A stretch of 64,000 nt of DNA. It comes from Helicobacter turcicus. GTDB lineage: Bacteria; Campylobacterota; Campylobacteria; Campylobacterales; Helicobacteraceae. The position numbers and the translations under genes are program-made. Positions 61,391 to 64,000 of the stretch are shown here, one piece after another. Positions within the stretch are counted from its first letter, which is position 1, and each line of letters opens with the position of its first letter. The notes under the pieces are model-generated. The model was given only the letters and a program-made list of their open reading frames with translations, had not been told where the DNA came from and ran no database searches. The stretch covers positions 62,001-126,000 of the forward strand of contig NZ_JAIGYQ010000003.1 in assembly GCF_019711685.1 (NCBI RefSeq), written 5' to 3'.

Positions 61391-62908
61391 TTAAATTTTC
61401 TTTTTATAGTTTTTTGCAATTTTTTTAAGCTTGAAAGGGAGAGTAAGAAATGCAATTTTTAAAGGACTTTTTGAAGCTTTTATAAAAGCACTACCAAGAA
61501 GATAAGGCAAGTGTGTTTTTGCGACTTGTGCCTCTTTGTAATCTGTATAATATTTAAGCGGAAGCATAGATTTTAAATGTCCTTTTTGTTTTGAGTGGAA
61601 TCTGTAAATTTCAATAAGTTCCAAACAAAGTTTAAAAAAGTTTTTATGGCTTTTATCGTAGAGAATAATCGCCTCACCAATTTTATAGTTTAGACTATCT
61701 TTAATCCTCTTTGCAGCTCCGTAAATTTTGTATTTTTGACTAAGAAAAATTTCGTATTCTTTTTTTAAGTCTTTATGGTTTAAAAAGCTCATTAGATAAG
61801 AGTTTTGATTTTTTAAAAAGGATTTTTCTTGTAAAAGTGTGAGTTCTTTGTATTCATCTATAAGGCTTTTATATAACACAATGGGAGGGATTATAAAATC
61901 AAAATTATTTTTTTTTGTGGGTTTTTTAAAGTTTATTTGGGGAGGGGGTGTTTTTGCAAGCAATATACCAATTAAGTCAAGAAAGTCAAGGCGGATTGTT
62001 TGTTTGTCTATTGTAAGTCCATTGCTCTCTTCGCTTGTTGGCAAAATGTCTTTATTGACATAAAAACAGCATTGTGTGTCAATATTTAAATATTCTCTTT
62101 GCAATTCTTGAAAAGAATTAAGAAATCCAAAATTTTTAATGATTTTTTGTGTCTTGTTTTCTATGCTTAAGGAAGTGATGTAAGTAGAGTTTGTAAATTG
62201 AGATTGGGGTTTATTCCAAGTGTGTAAGCCTAAAATTTGGTAGTTTAAAAATTCTTTTGGAAAAAATACTTTTTGATTTGTTGGAATTCTTATTGCAGAT
62301 TCGTGAAAAAATGAATTTCTGTGTTGAATTTGTTGTCCATAATCTGATGGTTTATAGATTGCATATTGTGAATATGTGTGGGGAATATCGCATTTTGATT
62401 CTTTAAATAGGGCTAAATGTTTGATAATATTTTTGCCAAGTTCTTGCAACGCAATGGGCATGGGGTGAAATTGATAGGCTTTATCAAATGTATATAAATT
62501 ATGATTTTGGTAATACAAATCAACATCAATAGAATTAAATCCATAATAGGAACAATTTTGTCTATGCGTTAGATTAATAAGTTGTGATTTTTGATTTGAT
62601 ATATGAATTGGAAGAATTAAAACTACAATTTTTTTGTGGATAGTATAGAGCTTTTCATAAAAGCGATTAATATTATCAAGAATTACATTGGTTGGGGCTA
62701 GGCTAAGAAAATCATTAATATTAGATTCTGTAATGACTAATCTTGCGTGCTGTATGGTGTCTTGGTGGCGGATAAGCTCATAAAGATTTTGCAAAGCTCC
62801 AGTAAACCCTAGTGCGTAATTGTGTAATCTAATATTTTGTGCTTCAAGACCAATTCTAAGCCCATTTTTAACGACACTATTGCTTCCGCCTAATAATACT
62901 ATATCCAT
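61391..62908 (-). CDS. Large SGNH-hydrolase-like protein of unknown function
   Basis: 505 residues, no signal peptide. The N-terminal ~165 residues look like a degenerate SGNH/GDSL fold: LLGGSNSVVKNG (block I, G-G-S-N-S at 7-11), ALGFTGALQNLYEL (block II position), ITESNINDF (block III, N at 63/65), and D142...H148 in FDKAYQFHPMPI (block V). The middle is unrecognised. The basic C-terminus has two similar segments, YKIGEAIILYDKSHKNFF near 412 and LLGSAFIKASKSPLKIAF near 470 ending LPFKLKKI, resembling tails I recall on Campylobacter surface-glycan glycosyltransferases. A glycan acyl-transfer or esterase role is inferred. AAAGGA precedes the start; monocistronic. Confidence 0.55.
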   Translation of the reverse strand: MDIVLLGGSNSVVKNGLRIGLEAQNIRLHNYALGFTGALQNLYELIRHQDTIQHARLVITESNINDFLSLAPTNVILDNINRFYEKLYTIHKKIVVLILPIHISNQKSQLINLTHRQNCSYYGFNSIDVDLYYQNHNLYTFDKAYQFHPMPIALQELGKNIIKHLALFKESKCDIPHTYSQYAIYKPSDYGQQIQHRNSFFHESAIRIPTNQKVFFPKEFLNYQILGLHTWNKPQSQFTNSTYITSLSIENKTQKIIKNFGFLNSFQELQREYLNIDTQCCFYVNKDILPTSEESNGLTIDKQTIRLDFLDLIGILLAKTPPPQINFKKPTKKNNFDFIIPPIVLYKSLIDEYKELTLLQEKSFLKNQNSYLMSFLNHKDLKKEYEIFLSQKYKIYGAAKRIKDSLNYKIGEAIILYDKSHKNFFKLCLELIEIYRFHSKQKGHLKSMLPLKYYTDYKEAQVAKTHLPYLLGSAFIKASKSPLKIAFLTLPFKLKKIAKNYKKKI

Positions 62909-63063
62909 TAGCCATATCCTTTACTTAATAGCATTATATAGAATTTTTTATAAATGTATTGTTTATACTAGCAATGTGAGTAAATTTAGTTTTATTACAT
63001 AAAGTGGTAAAAAAGCAATAATTGGCTATACTTTTTTAGAATCAATACTAAAAAAGAGAGTTA

Positions 63064-63144
63064 ATGCAAGAAGAGTGTTGTATAAGAGATGTCTTTTATA
63101 TCGCAGGTTATGACCCACGAGGGTATAGGCATTATTATTTTTGA
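63064..63144 (+). pseudogene. Truncated N-terminal remnant of a larger protein
   Basis: A 26-codon frame starting with ATG contains DVFYIAGYDPRGYRHYYF and then stops. The pattern (V-F-(Y/F)-x-x-G-(Y/F)-D-P-(R/K)-G...Y) looks like the opening of much longer hypothetical proteins known in several proteobacteria. No continuation was seen in the downstream 30 bases before the next gene's 3' end. It may be a decayed 5' end; a real 26-residue peptide is less likely. Confidence 0.4.
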
Positions 63145-63178
63145 TTTGTAAATTTTTTAACCTATTGAAATTTTGTTT

Positions 63179-64000
63179 TTACGCGGTAATGTCAAGTTTT
63201 CTTGTTTTTTCTTTTTCTTCTTGTTTTTTCTTTTTTATGTGTTCTAAATGTTCTTTATGTGCTTTTTCCATTTCTTCAAACATTATTGTAAGTGGGTCCT
63301 TGTAGTTTTCTTCAAGCTCTTTACCCTCTCTTTTAATTCTTTCTAGTTCTTTTTTGTTTGATTTTAAAAACTCTGCATATTTTTTTCTAAAGGAGTCCAT
63401 ATCAGTTTCCTCTAGTAAAGCAAAATATCCTTTAGTATCAGCAACAATTCCTAGAGTATTTGTTCCATTAAATCCAAGCATTCTTTCAATGTTTTTTGCT
63501 TCTTGAACGCTTAAGCTTTTATCAAAGCCTTGCATTTTTCCGCTTATTGTTGTTTCGCCCTCTTGAGTGTAGATATTAGCATTAACAACTGCTACTAAAA
63601 GACCGCCTTTTGTAATAGAGCCATCTGCATTTGTATATTTATCGCCATTAGAGTTAAACGCAACTCCTAATTCTTTTCCGCCATGGTGATTATTAAAAAT
63701 ATCGGTAGAGGGAGCAGTTAAAGAAGTATTGAAAAAGAGAGACGATGTTTGTGTTCCTGTGCCATTGTTCCAATTGAAATTAAGCTCCGCATTAACATAA
63801 TCACTAACGCTCTTGTGGATACTTGTAACTTGCATTGTTTGGTTGTTGTATTCATAACCTTGTGGGAATTTCGCTATTTCATCAAGTGTAAAGCTATTTT
63901 TGGCAGTTAGCACATCTTCACCCACAACTTGCGAGAGGACTTTATACGCATTCCCAATTGTTTTAGCTACATCTATACTTTTAAAAGCTCTAAAAATATT
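63179..64000 (-). CDS. Cj0814-like putative flagellum-dependent secreted protein, 5' end outside window
   Basis: The frame stays open to the window edge, giving at least 273 residues (visible upstream part: NIFRAFKSIDVAKTIGNAY), so the apparent GTG start at 63925 is internal. Conserved-looking segments are HHGGKELGVAFNSNGDKY and GKMQGFDKSLSVQEAKNIER followed by MLGFNGTN and LEETDMDSFRKKYAEFL. This recalls the C. jejuni Cj0814 group of flagellar-dependent secreted proteins; the match is from memory. No signal peptide is visible in this part. The C-terminal ~60 residues are a highly charged coiled coil (EEMEKAHKEHLEHIKKKKQ). Confidence 0.55.
   Translation of the reverse strand, partial: NIFRAFKSIDVAKTIGNAYKVLSQVVGEDVLTAKNSFTLDEIAKFPQGYEYNNQTMQVTSIHKSVSDYVNAELNFNWNNGTGTQTSSLFFNTSLTAPSTDIFNNHHGGKELGVAFNSNGDKYTNADGSITKGGLLVAVVNANIYTQEGETTISGKMQGFDKSLSVQEAKNIERMLGFNGTNTLGIVADTKGYFALLEETDMDSFRKKYAEFLKSNKKELERIKREGKELEENYKDPLTIMFEEMEKAHKEHLEHIKKKKQEEKEKTRKLDITA

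Overview
The window reads as a low-GC campylobacterotal chromosome, most likely a Helicobacter of the enterohepatic type. The strongest marker is a single reading frame carrying RpoB followed by RpoC. That fusion is known from Helicobacter and Wolinella, whereas Campylobacter keeps the genes separate. Blocks recalled from H. pylori are also preserved: rpoBC-rpsL-rpsG-fusA, tpiA-fabI, dcd/accB-accC, and pyrD-protease-dapA-SDR-pgsA. Species cannot be fixed from the sequence alone. No CRISPR array, intact insertion sequence, prophage, rRNA operon or phase-variable homopolymer tract was seen.

Layout: 1-9.6 kb holds the transcription/translation block (partial rpoBC, rpsL, rpsG, fusA), closed by a terminator shared with metE. 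9.6-12.6 kb holds metE with a palindromic operator candidate and a four-tRNA cluster (Gly-Leu-Cys-Ser). 12.8-20.5 kb holds a thioredoxin-like lipoprotein-ftsY-radA operon facing a minus-strand run of queH, a GT9-like glycosyltransferase, murB, fliQ, fabI and tpiA. 20.9-25.4 kb holds a FUSC membrane protein, dcd, accBC and a FlaC-type secreted flagellin with a sigma54 promoter. 25.4-35.7 kb is anaplerosis, lysine/arginine synthesis and transport (CitMHS transporter, dapF, argD, ppc, DAACS symporter, NhaC antiporter).

35.6-47.4 kb is a trace-element supply region. A moeA / NifS-like / selB / selA cluster is followed, after a stress protein and leuBD, by modE-modA-TOBE-modB-modC under a consensus promoter overlapped by a ModE-like operator. 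Together these would supply selenocysteine and molybdenum (or tungsten) cofactor, most plausibly to a Sec-containing formate dehydrogenase outside the window. The NifS-like protein appears to have lost its PLP lysine and is the most unusual gene here.

47.7-54.1 kb is a compact operon: pyrD, M16 protease, dapA, a FabL-like reductase, pgsA, rseP, yggS. 54.3-61.1 kb is a split tryptophan pathway, with trpBA diverging from trpE-trpGD-trpCF. 61.4-64 kb is more species-specific: a large SGNH-like protein, a short gene remnant, and the 3' part of a gene resembling Cj0814-type flagellum-dependent secreted proteins that runs off the window.
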